In this document: positions 45,125-53,466 of the stretch, in pieces | Numbering within the stretch: the first letter of the stretch is position 1 | Layout: each line of letters starts with the position of its first letter | Assembly (NCBI GenBank): GCA_947503925.1 | Contig: CANNFQ010000005.1 | Coordinates: 62,001 to 126,000 of the forward strand | Length of the DNA stretch: 64,000 nt | Source: an uncultured Paracoccaceae bacterium | GTDB taxonomy: Bacteria; Pseudomonadota; Alphaproteobacteria; Rhodobacterales; Rhodobacteraceae | Reading direction: 5' to 3' | Position numbers and translations under genes: made by a program | Notes under the pieces: generated by a model | What the model was told of the DNA's origin: nothing | The model's database searches: none | What the model saw: only the letters and a program-made list of their open reading frames with translations

Positions 45125-46120
45125 TTGCAAACAACCGCAACCCCCACGATGACCACAACGCAACTGCCACAAGTGCAGCACCAGCGTAATGAAGGCATGC
45201 CATTGGACCTTGATTGGGTCATGGCCGTGCAGGCGAACACCTCTGCCATTGAACGGCGCGCCAAAACCCTGCCGGGGCGGCGCAGCGTCAAAAAGGATTT
45301 TCAGGCCGCGTGGCTGTGCAAGGCGATCAGCCTGATGGACCTGACCACCCTGTCGGGCGATGATAGCGAAGGGCGCGTGCGCCGTCTTTGCGCCAAGGCC
45401 CGGCAACCCGTCGCCCAACCCATCCTGGAGGCACTGGGGATGGAGGGGCTGACCACCGGTGCGATCTGCGTCTATCATGACATGGTGCCCACCGCAGTGG
45501 ATGCATTGGCAGGCTCGGGCATCCCCGTTGCCGCCGTCTCCACCGGCTTTCCGGCTGGCCTGTCCCCTTTCCATCTACGCATTGCAGAGATCAAGGAAAG
45601 CGTCGCGGCCGGAGCCGAGGAGATCGACATCGTTATCAGCCGTAGACATGCACTGACCGGCAATTGGCAAGCGCTTTATGACGAGATGAAAGAAATGCGC
45701 GCTGCCTGCGGTGACGCCCATGTCAAAGCGATCCTCGCCACCGGTGAGCTTGGCACATTGCGCAACATCGCCCGCGCCTCACTTGTATGCATGATGGCCG
45801 GGGCCGACTTCATCAAAACCTCCACCGGCAAAGAACCCATCAACGCGACCCTCCCCGTGACCCTGACAATGATCCGGGCCATCCGGGACTATGAGGACCG
45901 AACAGGGATCAAGGTCGGCTACAAACCCGCAGGCGGGATTTCGAAAGCCAAGGATGCGCTGGTCTATCTGGCGATGATCAAGGACGAACTTGGCGACCCT
46001 TGGCTGCAACCCGATCTTTTCCGCTTCGGCGCGTCGTCGCTTCTGGGCGACATCGAACGGCAACTCGAACACCACGTCACCGGCGCCTACTCAGCGTCTT
46101 GGCGGCATGCGATTGGATAA
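45125..46120 (+). CDS. deoC: Deoxyribose-phosphate aldolase
   Basis: Cleaves 2-deoxyribose-5-phosphate to glyceraldehyde-3-phosphate and acetaldehyde. 331 residues from TTG 45125, chosen because AGGAGG lies 6 bases upstream; an ATG at 45149 is an alternative, and the frame extends to 45053. Catalytic lysines are visible in ADFIKTSTGK (Schiff base) and VGYKPAGGIS; LTTLSGDDSEGRV near residue 75 is typical of the long DeoC class. A GC-rich repeat separates it from the aldehyde dehydrogenase gene that could oxidise the acetaldehyde. Confidence 0.94.
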   Translation: MQTTATPTMTTTQLPQVQHQRNEGMPLDLDWVMAVQANTSAIERRAKTLPGRRSVKKDFQAAWLCKAISLMDLTTLSGDDSEGRVRRLCAKARQPVAQPILEALGMEGLTTGAICVYHDMVPTAVDALAGSGIPVAAVSTGFPAGLSPFHLRIAEIKESVAAGAEEIDIVISRRHALTGNWQALYDEMKEMRAACGDAHVKAILATGELGTLRNIARASLVCMMAGADFIKTSTGKEPINATLPVTLTMIRAIRDYEDRTGIKVGYKPAGGISKAKDALVYLAMIKDELGDPWLQPDLFRFGASSLLGDIERQLEHHVTGAYSASWRHAIG

Positions 46121-46134
46121 CGTATATCCGTCTC

Positions 46135-46217
46135 GCCCGGCGGCACGCCGGGCAGCCCCCGACCGCCCCCATGGGCGGGGGCTTCACCCCCACCCGCGGT
46201 CCGGGGCCGCCCTCAGC
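46135..46217. repeat. GC-rich palindromic element, copy 2, with adjoining hairpin
   Basis: A hairpin at 46135-46153 (GCCCGGCG-GCA-CGCCGGGC) adjoins an element at 46150-46217. That element begins GGGCAGCCCCCG and ends GCCGCCCTCAGC, the same ends as the element after pmtA (15986-16083, opposite strand). The interior differs but shares CCCATGGGCGGGGGC. Located between deoC and the aldehyde dehydrogenase gene. Confidence 0.8.
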
Positions 46218-46234
46218 ACTTTGGTAGCAATGCA

Positions 46235-48553
46235 ATGACCATCAAAGAAATCTTCGACACTATGGATTATGGCCCCGCCCCCGAAAGCGCATCAGAGGCG
46301 CTGCAATGGCTCGCCGACCGTGGTGGCGTCGCGGGCCATTACATCAATGGCAAATGGGGTCCGATCCGGGACGATTTCGCATCCAACAACCCGGCCACCG
46401 GCGAAAAGCTGGCAGGCGTGACCAAAGGTACGGCAGAGGAAATTGAAACGGCGGTCGCCGCAGCCCGCAAGGCACAGCCTGCCTGGGCAAAGTCTGGCCA
46501 TAAACGGGCCCGCGTGCTTTATGCCATCGCACGCGGCATGCAGAAACATTCCCGCCTGCTGGCGGTCATGGAGACCCTCGACAACGGCAAACCGATCCGC
46601 GAAAGCCGGGATATCGATGTCCCCCTCGCCATCCGGCATTTCTATCACCATGCCGGTTTCGCGCAATTGATGCGGGCCGAACTGCCCGACCGCGAACCGC
46701 TCGGCGTCTGCGGCCAGATCATCCCCTGGAACTTTCCACTGCTGATGCTGGCTTGGAAAATCGCACCCGCCCTGGCGATGGGCAACACGGTTGTCCTGAA
46801 ACCCGCCGAATACACATCGCTTAGCGCCATGATCTTCGCTGAAATCTGCACTGAGGCAGGCGTGCCCCCCGGCGTCGTCAACATCGTCACCGGCGATGGC
46901 GAAACCGGTGCTGCCCTTGTGAACGCTGAGGTCGACAAAATCGCCTTCACCGGCTCCACCGAAGTGGGGCGCAAAATCCGCGAAGCGACCGCCGGGTCGG
47001 GCAAGTCGCTGTCGCTCGAACTCGGGGGCAAATCCCCTTACATCGTCTTCGACGACGCAGATATGGACTCAGCCGTCGAAGGTCTGGTTGACGCGATCTG
47101 GTTCAACCAGGGCCAGGTCTGCTGCGCTGGCTCGCGACTCTTGGTCCAAGAAGGCATCGCTGATCGCTTCTACACCAAACTGAAATCCCGCATGGACGGC
47201 CTCCGCATCGGCGATCCGCTGGACAAATGCATCGACGTTGGTGCCATCGTAGACCCGGTCCAACTCGACCAGATCACCAAAATGGTCAGCGCCAACACCG
47301 AAGGCGAAACCTACCAAACCAAAGCCCCCAAAGGCTGTTACTACCCGCCTACACTCATCACTGGTCTCTCCCCCGCATCAACGCTGATGCAAGAGGAAAT
47401 CTTTGGCCCCGTACTGGCGGCAACAACCTTCCGCACGCCAGCAGAGGCCGTGGAGATTGCCAACAACACGCGATACGGGCTGGCCGCCTCCGTCTGGTCC
47501 GAAAACATCAACCTCGCCCTCGACATCGCGCCAAAGCTGGCATCAGGGATCGTCTGGATCAACGGCACCAACATGATGGACGCGGCCGCCGGTTTCGGCG
47601 GTGTGCGCGAAAGCGGCTTTGGGCGCGAAGGCGGCTGGGAAGGCTTGTCAGGCTACACCAAACCCAAAAGCACCGCCAAACCGCTAGGGAAAATAGAACC
47701 CTACAGCACCGAAGATGGCCACCCGGCAGACCCGCTCGACCGGACGGCCAAGCTCTATATCCGCGGTAAGCAGGCGCGGCCCGATGGGGGTTATTCAACA
47801 CCTGTCTACAACCCCAAGGGCAAATTGCTCGGCCATGTGTCAAAGGCCAATCGCAAGGATATCCGCAACGCGGTGGAAGCCTGCAACGCCGCGAAAGGAT
47901 GGTCTAAGACCACCGGGCATCTGCGCGCACAGATCCTATACTACATCGCCGAAAACCTCTCAGCCCGATCAGATGAATTCGCGACCCGGATCAACAACAT
48001 GACCGGTGGGCGCAGCGGCGCGGATGAGGTCGAAACATGCATCCGCACGCTCTTCACCTACGCTGCATGGGCTGACAAATACGACGGACAAGCGCATGGC
48101 GTGCCCATCCGTGGGGTTGCGTTGGCCATGAAAGAACCGGTCGGGACCATCGGCATCCTCTGTGATGATGCCAAGCCGCTAGCGGGTCTGATTGATGCCA
48201 TGGCGCCCGCCATCGCCATGGGCAACCGGGTGATCATGGCGGCCAGCGAACCCTTCCCGCTGGCGGCAACGGATTTCTACCAGGTGTTGGAAACCTCCGA
48301 CGTGCCGGGCGGGGTGGTCAACATCCTGACAGGCAGCCACGCAGAACTGGCCCCGACATTGGCCAAACATCTGGACGTGGACGCGGTCTGGTCCTTTTCC
48401 TCAAGCGACGTCAGCGCGACCATCGAAAAAGCCAGCGCTGGTAACCTCAAACGAACCTGGGTGAATAACAGCAAGGCCGTCACGCCTGACACACACAGCT
48501 ATTTGCAGGCAGCGACCGAGGTGAAAAACATCTGGGTCCCTTACGGCGAATAA
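46235..48553 (+). CDS. Aldehyde dehydrogenase, ALDH16 type (two ALDH domains, second incomplete)
   Basis: 772 residues. Residues 1 to about 490 are a full ALDH domain: GVCGQIIPWNFPLLMLAWKI, AFTGSTEVGRKI, SLELGGKSPYIVFDD with the general-base Glu, and NQGQVCCAGSRL with the catalytic Cys near 290. Residues about 510-772 repeat the ALDH fold (KEPVGTIGILCDDAKPLAGL, GVVNILTG) but lack a Glu-LGGKSP motif and a catalytic Cys. This is the layout of ALDH16. Bacterial ALDH16 proteins are active, as far as I recall for a Loktanella enzyme. The deoC neighbour suggests acetaldehyde as a substrate, by inference. ATG 46235 fits the family start. Confidence 0.88.
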   Translation: MTIKEIFDTMDYGPAPESASEALQWLADRGGVAGHYINGKWGPIRDDFASNNPATGEKLAGVTKGTAEEIETAVAAARKAQPAWAKSGHKRARVLYAIARGMQKHSRLLAVMETLDNGKPIRESRDIDVPLAIRHFYHHAGFAQLMRAELPDREPLGVCGQIIPWNFPLLMLAWKIAPALAMGNTVVLKPAEYTSLSAMIFAEICTEAGVPPGVVNIVTGDGETGAALVNAEVDKIAFTGSTEVGRKIREATAGSGKSLSLELGGKSPYIVFDDADMDSAVEGLVDAIWFNQGQVCCAGSRLLVQEGIADRFYTKLKSRMDGLRIGDPLDKCIDVGAIVDPVQLDQITKMVSANTEGETYQTKAPKGCYYPPTLITGLSPASTLMQEEIFGPVLAATTFRTPAEAVEIANNTRYGLAASVWSENINLALDIAPKLASGIVWINGTNMMDAAAGFGGVRESGFGREGGWEGLSGYTKPKSTAKPLGKIEPYSTEDGHPADPLDRTAKLYIRGKQARPDGGYSTPVYNPKGKLLGHVSKANRKDIRNAVEACNAAKGWSKTTGHLRAQILYYIAENLSARSDEFATRINNMTGGRSGADEVETCIRTLFTYAAWADKYDGQAHGVPIRGVALAMKEPVGTIGILCDDAKPLAGLIDAMAPAIAMGNRVIMAASEPFPLAATDFYQVLETSDVPGGVVNILTGSHAELAPTLAKHLDVDAVWSFSSSDVSATIEKASAGNLKRTWVNNSKAVTPDTHSYLQAATEVKNIWVPYGE

Positions 48554-48572
48554 AACCCGCAAGGCCGACCCA

Positions 48573-48631
48573 TCATCATTTCGCTGAAAATACTCTGGGG
48601 GAGTCCCGGCACGGGACGGGGGTGAAACCCC
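48573..48631. repeat. TCATCATTT-box repeat copy A plus hairpins
   Basis: 48573-48595 is a 23-base word (TCATCATTTCGCT then GAAAATACTC) matching 53367-53389 at 21 of 23 positions. It is followed by a hairpin GTCCCG-GCA-CGGGAC (48603-48617) and a GGGG-TGAAA-CCCC hairpin. Lies between the convergent ALDH16-type and DUF1523 genes, so the hairpins may terminate both. Similar A-rich boxes before GC hairpins are, as I recall, common in Roseobacter genomes. Confidence 0.65.
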
Positions 48632-48658
48632 TATCCAATCATGTCGTCGGCGCAGCGG

Positions 48659-49360
48659 TCATTCAGGCGGCAGGCGGGAATTGTCCTTTTTGCGCCAGGT
48701 CCCCAACCAGCGCGAAAAACGGCCCTTGCTTTCGGCAACACCGGCCTGCACCTCATCCAGTTGACCACCGGCCGCATCCAGCAGCGGATCAACCGACCGC
48801 TGGCGGAACTGACGCCACATGGCACGGATGAACAGCAATAATGCGGCTAGGACGATAAAGAAGACAATGTTGAACCACGGAATAATCGTCACATTCGGCC
48901 CATCAACGGGGCGGATGGCGATGGCATTGGGAAAGGCCGAGATATATTCGTTCCGCCAGCCGTAATGGGTCATCACGGCCCATTTCGGGGCTTCAGAGGT
49001 CGATACCAGGTCATCAGCCTCAGTCTGCAAATTCGCCGTATCAAACTTGAAATAGAACGGCCAGGACCAGCCTGTATCCTCATTGCGATAGACCATCACT
49101 TCGGTCGTGTCGCGGGGGATAAAGCCCAGCAACATCGTCTTTTTCTTGACCGTCTGGATGAACTGCACGTCACGATTGACCAAGGTGGCAGACTGATCAT
49201 CCGGGCGGGCCCAGAAGATGCTTGTCCAATCGTTCAAGTCCTGCCGTTCCTGATAGGTGTTCACGACACGCACAATATCATGCTGTGGCAGAGCGTAATG
49301 CAGGACGGTGCCAACTATCAGCAGGGCCAATACCCGCAGGGTGATCTTGATCTTACGCAT
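48659..49360 (-). CDS. DUF1523 family membrane protein
   Basis: 233 residues: N-terminal membrane helix (LRVLALLIVGTVLHYALPQ), a periplasmic region with the family hallmark HDIVRVVNTYQER and NRDVQFIQTVKKKTMLLGFI, a second helix near residue 175 (IPWFNIVFFIVLAALLLFIR), and a basic cytosolic tail (KGRFSRWLGTWRKKDNSRLP). Function of DUF1523 is unknown. Last gene of a minus-strand cluster, 9 bases after the small membrane protein gene. Confidence 0.85.
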   Translation of the reverse strand: MRKIKITLRVLALLIVGTVLHYALPQHDIVRVVNTYQERQDLNDWTSIFWARPDDQSATLVNRDVQFIQTVKKKTMLLGFIPRDTTEVMVYRNEDTGWSWPFYFKFDTANLQTEADDLVSTSEAPKWAVMTHYGWRNEYISAFPNAIAIRPVDGPNVTIIPWFNIVFFIVLAALLLFIRAMWRQFRQRSVDPLLDAAGGQLDEVQAGVAESKGRFSRWLGTWRKKDNSRLPPE

Positions 49361-49369
49361 CGGATATCC

Positions 49370-49645
49370 TCAGTTGGTATTGATCACAAAAATGATGATG
49401 GACATGACAACAATCGGCACAACATAAACCAGACCGATCAGCTTAGGCCGGATGGAGTTGTTATACTCCGTCATGCCCTTGGCAATATAGGCGTCACGCA
49501 TCGCCTCATCAGCCCCTTCGGGCGGGTTTTCGTCAAATTCATTTTCCAGCCATTCCTTGCGGACCGATCTGGAATAGATCGCAATCGACAGATAGATCAC
49601 GCTCAGCGCAATAAAACCAAAGACAACCAGTCTTATAAACGTCAT
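49370..49645 (-). CDS. Small two-helix membrane protein
   Basis: 91 residues from ATG 49645 (MTFIRLVVFGFIALSVIYLS). One helix lies at each end (the second is GLVYVVPIVVMSIIIFVINT), with a charged loop between (SVRKEWLENEFDENPPEGAD). No family recognised by motif. The start shares its A with the stop of the upstream gene (translational coupling); the frame also opens at 49672. Tightly clustered with the DUF1523 and 449-residue genes, so it probably acts with them in the membrane. Confidence 0.75.
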   Translation of the reverse strand: MTFIRLVVFGFIALSVIYLSIAIYSRSVRKEWLENEFDENPPEGADEAMRDAYIAKGMTEYNNSIRPKLIGLVYVVPIVVMSIIIFVINTN

Positions 49646-50994
49646 CAGCTCCTCCTGCCGACGGCACCCCACGGGCCGACGCGGGTAATCAGATCAGGTT
49701 GCCGCACGGCCTGCGGCTCCTCCATCGGGGCCTCGTGACCAAACAATGCATCACGCGTTCCCGCCTTATCGACTTGGTATTCGCGATCAAGAAAATCAAC
49801 GACATACGCCTTTTTTTCATCCGGCCATTTGGCATAGGCGCGATAAAACACTTCCTTGTGGCAGATAAACAACTGCCGGATATCAAGCGGGGTCATCTCT
49901 GCCAGAAGCATATTCACCAGATCGGCATCCACGTGGGGTTTCGCACGCAACGTATAGAAATAGGCCGGGTGCTCAGACGTGATCTTGGGCCATGGTCCAT
50001 CCTCTTCGGCCCAGCGGACAAGCGCGGCCAGTCCCTGCCAGGCTTCAGGCAAGAGACGTGCATATTGCCGCCCCAGATGGCGCAGATCGCGGCGGCTCGC
50101 CCCGGTCAGATCTTCTTTCATCGATGCGGCGACGGCCATCACGATAAAATCCATCTTCTGTTGCAGGATCGCCGCGGCGTCCACGCCTCGCGCATCGGTG
50201 ATCGGCTCAACCATGTCGTTGAGGTTCAGGAATTTTGCGATCGCCGAACGTTCACTGAAATCAAACAGATACGGGATTGGCAGCCTACCCACCTTACCCT
50301 TGTTCCCAGCCACAATCGCCGCCGGATGCGCTACCCCGCGAAACACATAGATGCCGCCAAAATGGGCGGTCCAGAAATTGTCCTGGGCAAACTCCATATG
50401 TTGCAGCCGCACCGGGTTGCGCATCACATCGCCTGTTTGTTTGGCCATGCCAATCATCTGGGCAATCAAAACATCATCATGCCAAGCGTCGGGTTCGGTC
50501 TTGAACCGGTCAATCATCTGGCCCAGTTTCTTGGCATTGGCAACCGTGCCACTGGTCGTGTCGGCCTCAATCCGGACTTTACGGATATCAAACAACCGGG
50601 CGGGGCTGTCAGCCACATAGACCGAATTGACCATCTCGCCCGCCACCGCGTCCCGCGCCGTCAACGCAAACAGCTGGGGTCGGTTTTCCTCGATGAATTG
50701 CTTGAGTATACCGCGCGAGGTCGAAAATTTTGCGTTCAACAGCGGCGCATCCGCCTGTTCCGTCGTCAACAGGATGAACTGGCGATTGACACCCTGATGG
50801 TTGAGATAAAGATCATCGCCCAACTCATCCCCGATCTCCGGCGAATAACCCGAGATATCGATATGAAAATCGGTCAACGCGGTCTGGCGGCCGGTCAGAT
50901 GAGCCAGCGCACGGTTATAGCGCTCCACCAGCACCGGGCTGTCCACGCGGACCAGGTTGCCAAACATCAGGCCCTTTTCGATCAAAAGATGCAT
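49645..50994 (-). CDS. Conserved uncharacterised protein, about 449 residues (DUF6638-like)
   Basis: Soluble protein. Visible features: MHLLIEKGLMFGNLVRVDSP at the start, KFSTSRGILKQFIEENRPQL near 95, HFGGIYVFRGVAHPAAIV near 210, and a helical second half. I recall Rhodobacteraceae proteins of this type as DUF6638, with moderate certainty. ATG 50994 follows GGGAGGG; the frame extends ten codons upstream. No catalytic motif was noticed. Operon member between two small membrane proteins and downstream of the AAA+ ATPase. Confidence 0.75.
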   Translation of the reverse strand: MHLLIEKGLMFGNLVRVDSPVLVERYNRALAHLTGRQTALTDFHIDISGYSPEIGDELGDDLYLNHQGVNRQFILLTTEQADAPLLNAKFSTSRGILKQFIEENRPQLFALTARDAVAGEMVNSVYVADSPARLFDIRKVRIEADTTSGTVANAKKLGQMIDRFKTEPDAWHDDVLIAQMIGMAKQTGDVMRNPVRLQHMEFAQDNFWTAHFGGIYVFRGVAHPAAIVAGNKGKVGRLPIPYLFDFSERSAIAKFLNLNDMVEPITDARGVDAAAILQQKMDFIVMAVAASMKEDLTGASRRDLRHLGRQYARLLPEAWQGLAALVRWAEEDGPWPKITSEHPAYFYTLRAKPHVDADLVNMLLAEMTPLDIRQLFICHKEVFYRAYAKWPDEKKAYVVDFLDREYQVDKAGTRDALFGHEAPMEEPQAVRQPDLITRVGPWGAVGRRS

Positions 50995-51040
50995 AGAACC
51001 CTCCCCAGGGTGGGTGAAACCCACGCGCTGCCAAACAAAC

Positions 51041-51406
51041 TCACCACCTCTCCTTCACCCATTTGCGCGGCAGCCCTGCCACCGACAGCACCATGATTGG
51101 TGCCCAGATCATCGCCGCAATCAGACCAAGCCTGCCAAAAAAGACGACATTTGCAGCCCATCCTGGCTCCATGACCTGTGCCACGCTTAGACCTTGCCAC
51201 AGATAAAGGCCGAAAAAGAAGGCGGCTGAGATCAAGAACAGCGAAATCGTGGATAAAAACGCATTCAACAGCAACGGCTTTACCCCTTCGGGCAGCATAC
51301 GCCCAAACAGGCGCGGCACGACAAAGGCAATTATGGCCAGAACAATCGCCGGAAAAAGCAGGCTGTCGGAAAAGAGCGCCACGCTAGCCCTCGGCTTCCC
51401 GGACAT
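51041..51406 (-). CDS. Small membrane protein of the AAA+ cluster
   Basis: Up to 121 residues with three hydrophobic segments (LLFPAIVLAIIAFVVPRLFG, AFLSTISLFLISAAFFFGLY, VFFGRLGLIAAMIWAPIMVL), ending with a basic RKWVKERW. ATG 51406 is possible, but GTG 51382 has a better ribosome site (GAGGG five bases ahead). It begins within a few tens of bases of the AAA+ stop codon, in the same direction. Function unknown; a membrane partner for the ATPase is an inference. Confidence 0.7.
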   Translation of the reverse strand: MSGKPRASVALFSDSLLFPAIVLAIIAFVVPRLFGRMLPEGVKPLLLNAFLSTISLFLISAAFFFGLYLWQGLSVAQVMEPGWAANVVFFGRLGLIAAMIWAPIMVLSVAGLPRKWVKERW

Positions 51407-51418
51407 GTTGCGAATAGT

Positions 51419-53359
51419 TCACCCTTTCGCCTCCAGATACCGCTTCTTTGCCTCTTCCTGACGCCCAAAATCGCGCACCATCGCATCAATCGCCACTTCA
51501 TCCGACTTATCGGCATAGCGGAATTCACTATCGGCGTAGCGGTTGATCTCCTGTATCACCATCTCCACGGTGATCGGCTGGCGCAGCTCGGAAATCATAC
51601 TCTTCTTCGTGTCGTAATCCTTGAACAGGAACAGATCAGGTTCCTCCATCCATTCATCGGGCAGTTCAAAATCCATCGCGCGCACCTTCACCGCATCGGT
51701 GATGTTCTTGATCGCTCGTCCGGTGAAGCGCGCGTCAGCTTCCTGAATGCCCTTTAGATAGGTGCCCAGCTTCGCAATCGTATCCAGATCACCGATCTGG
51801 GAATGCACCCGGTCAAACACCCGCATCAACCCGCCCTCATGCGGCTTGGCATGGCTTTGAAAGGACGCAGCGACCGCCGCCTTGATCTCCTGCGCCGAAA
51901 ACACCTCATGTTCGCCCACCGGGATATCATGGTTTTTGCCCATCAGAAGATAGAGGATATCGATGTAATCCTCACGCGTCTGCGGCCCATCAACGAGGAA
52001 CCGGGCACCCGCCCGCTGGCGCAAGGCATCATCCACATTCTCGGGATAGTTGGAAAACATCCCAAAAGTGCAATTGCCGCGCACGACGGTGTTCGCCCCG
52101 GCAAAGCTTTCCATCAGCACCGCCGTAATCTCCAACTGTCCGGCAGAGGATTGACGATCCCCCCGCTTGCCCGCCAGCTGATCAATATCATCAATCGTGC
52201 CAAACCCAATCACGTGCGGGTCCAAAACGTTGTTGATAAACGCCTTCGCATTCTGTCCCGACTTACCTTGATAACTGTCGATATTGTCCGTCGACAGGTT
52301 CTGGTAGCGAAACGGATAACCCGCAATCTGGCAATAATCATTGATCATGCCCGCCATCATCTGGATCAGGGTGGTCTTCCCGGTCCCCGGTGCGCCGTCA
52401 CCCATGAAAGTAAAGATGAACCCGCCCAATTCGGCAAACGGGTTCAGGCGGCGATCAAAATCATAAGCCATCAGCATCTTGCTCAGCTTCATGGCCTGAT
52501 ATTTGGCGATATGGTTGCCCACCACCTCATTAGGTTTCTTGAAACTCATCGTCAGGGTGGAACCTTTGGCCTTGCGCGCCGGGCTGAACCCCTGCACCAC
52601 AAAATCATCCGCATCCACGCGCCAGCTTGCGGCGTTGAATGGCTCTAACCGCCCGGCCGTGGCCGCGCGGGCAGCGACCTTTTCCATCAGGTTTTCGGCA
52701 AAGGCCAGGATCGTCGCGATCAGTTTCGGTTCAGAACCGGCATGTGCGGCGATATCCTGATCCAGCTCCCACAAGGCGCCATGCAGCGCCAATTGACCAT
52801 TATCGACCAACACCTCATCAATCTCACCGACCTCGACCACCTCTTCGGTCGCATGGCTGGCCAGAAAATAGGCGGTGGCAGAGCCAAAGACATAAAGCGT
52901 GATCAGTGCCTCAGCGGTCAGATATTCCGAAAATTCGGCGCGCTGGCCATCCGCCAGCGACCCTTCCAGATTGGCACGTTTGAGGTCCTTCAGCGGGGTC
53001 CGCTCGGCATAGTTCTCTGCAATTGCAAGGGCCACGGCGACAGCACGGCGCAACCCCTGCAACACAGTCGCCTGCAAAGGCGAGGTCAGACCATCGCCAC
53101 CTTCCACGGACTCGACACGAGTGGTCAGTTGCACACCTTCCTGCCGTTCGACGCGGCGAGTGACCAGACCCGGTGTGGTCGACCGAAACCTGCGGCGGGT
53201 GCCAATCCCGGATGACCGCTCCTGTGCCGCCACCGGGGCCGCTGCCACCGTGGCGATCCGCGGCGCGTGATCAAACCCGTCAATCAAATCAAGGGCGGCG
53301 GCGTAATGCTTGCGAATATCCTCTTCGCGCAGTTCCATCTGGTCACTCGATTGGCTCAT
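51419..53359 (-). CDS. AAA+ ATPase of an uncharacterised cluster
   Basis: 646 residues. The N-terminal third is a helical, family-specific region. The AAA+ core is in the middle: Walker A GDGAPGTGKTTLI near residue 320, Walker B IGFGTIDDIDQLAG near 380, and arginines in ALRQRAGARFLVDGP near 460 fitting a sensor or finger position. A helical C-terminal lid follows (RFTGRAIKNITDAVKVRAMD near 555). No protease, nuclease or transmembrane part was seen, so it probably remodels a partner protein. ATG 53359 is chosen; the GAGGG ribosome site lies within a repeat copy. Neighbours are membrane and coiled-coil proteins. Confidence 0.88.
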   Translation of the reverse strand: MSQSSDQMELREEDIRKHYAAALDLIDGFDHAPRIATVAAAPVAAQERSSGIGTRRRFRSTTPGLVTRRVERQEGVQLTTRVESVEGGDGLTSPLQATVLQGLRRAVAVALAIAENYAERTPLKDLKRANLEGSLADGQRAEFSEYLTAEALITLYVFGSATAYFLASHATEEVVEVGEIDEVLVDNGQLALHGALWELDQDIAAHAGSEPKLIATILAFAENLMEKVAARAATAGRLEPFNAASWRVDADDFVVQGFSPARKAKGSTLTMSFKKPNEVVGNHIAKYQAMKLSKMLMAYDFDRRLNPFAELGGFIFTFMGDGAPGTGKTTLIQMMAGMINDYCQIAGYPFRYQNLSTDNIDSYQGKSGQNAKAFINNVLDPHVIGFGTIDDIDQLAGKRGDRQSSAGQLEITAVLMESFAGANTVVRGNCTFGMFSNYPENVDDALRQRAGARFLVDGPQTREDYIDILYLLMGKNHDIPVGEHEVFSAQEIKAAVAASFQSHAKPHEGGLMRVFDRVHSQIGDLDTIAKLGTYLKGIQEADARFTGRAIKNITDAVKVRAMDFELPDEWMEEPDLFLFKDYDTKKSMISELRQPITVEMVIQEINRYADSEFRYADKSDEVAIDAMVRDFGRQEEAKKRYLEAKG

Positions 53360-53366
53360 CAAACCC

Positions 53367-53389
53367 TCATCATTTTGCTCAAAATACTC
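53367..53389. repeat. TCATCATTT-box repeat copy B
   Basis: 23-base word matching 48573-48595 at 21 positions, followed on the plus strand by CCGCCGGAGGCTCCGAC. It sits directly upstream of the AAA+ start codon, and read on the minus strand its end contributes the ATGAGGG ribosome site. The two copies flank the downstream half of the uncharacterised cluster. Confidence 0.65.
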
Positions 53390-53440
53390 CCGCCGGAGGC
53401 TCCGACACCTACAGCAAAAACCGCCGTCTCAACCTACGGC

Positions 53441-53466
53441 GTGAGATGGGTCTTGACCCATCTTAC
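53441..53466. repeat. TAAGATGGG palindrome, copy 4
   Basis: Arms GTGAGATGGGTC and GACCCATCTTAC around TT, with one mismatch that is a G-T wobble in RNA. On the minus strand its TAA (53465-53463) is the stop codon of the 373-residue gene, as at puuD. Confidence 0.88.

Noticed and set aside
49699..51096. 465-codon open frame on the plus strand across the 449-residue gene
   Set aside because: The minus-strand gene has a good start, ribosome site and operon overlap. The plus frame is rich in His/Arg/Gln, typical of a GC-rich shadow frame.
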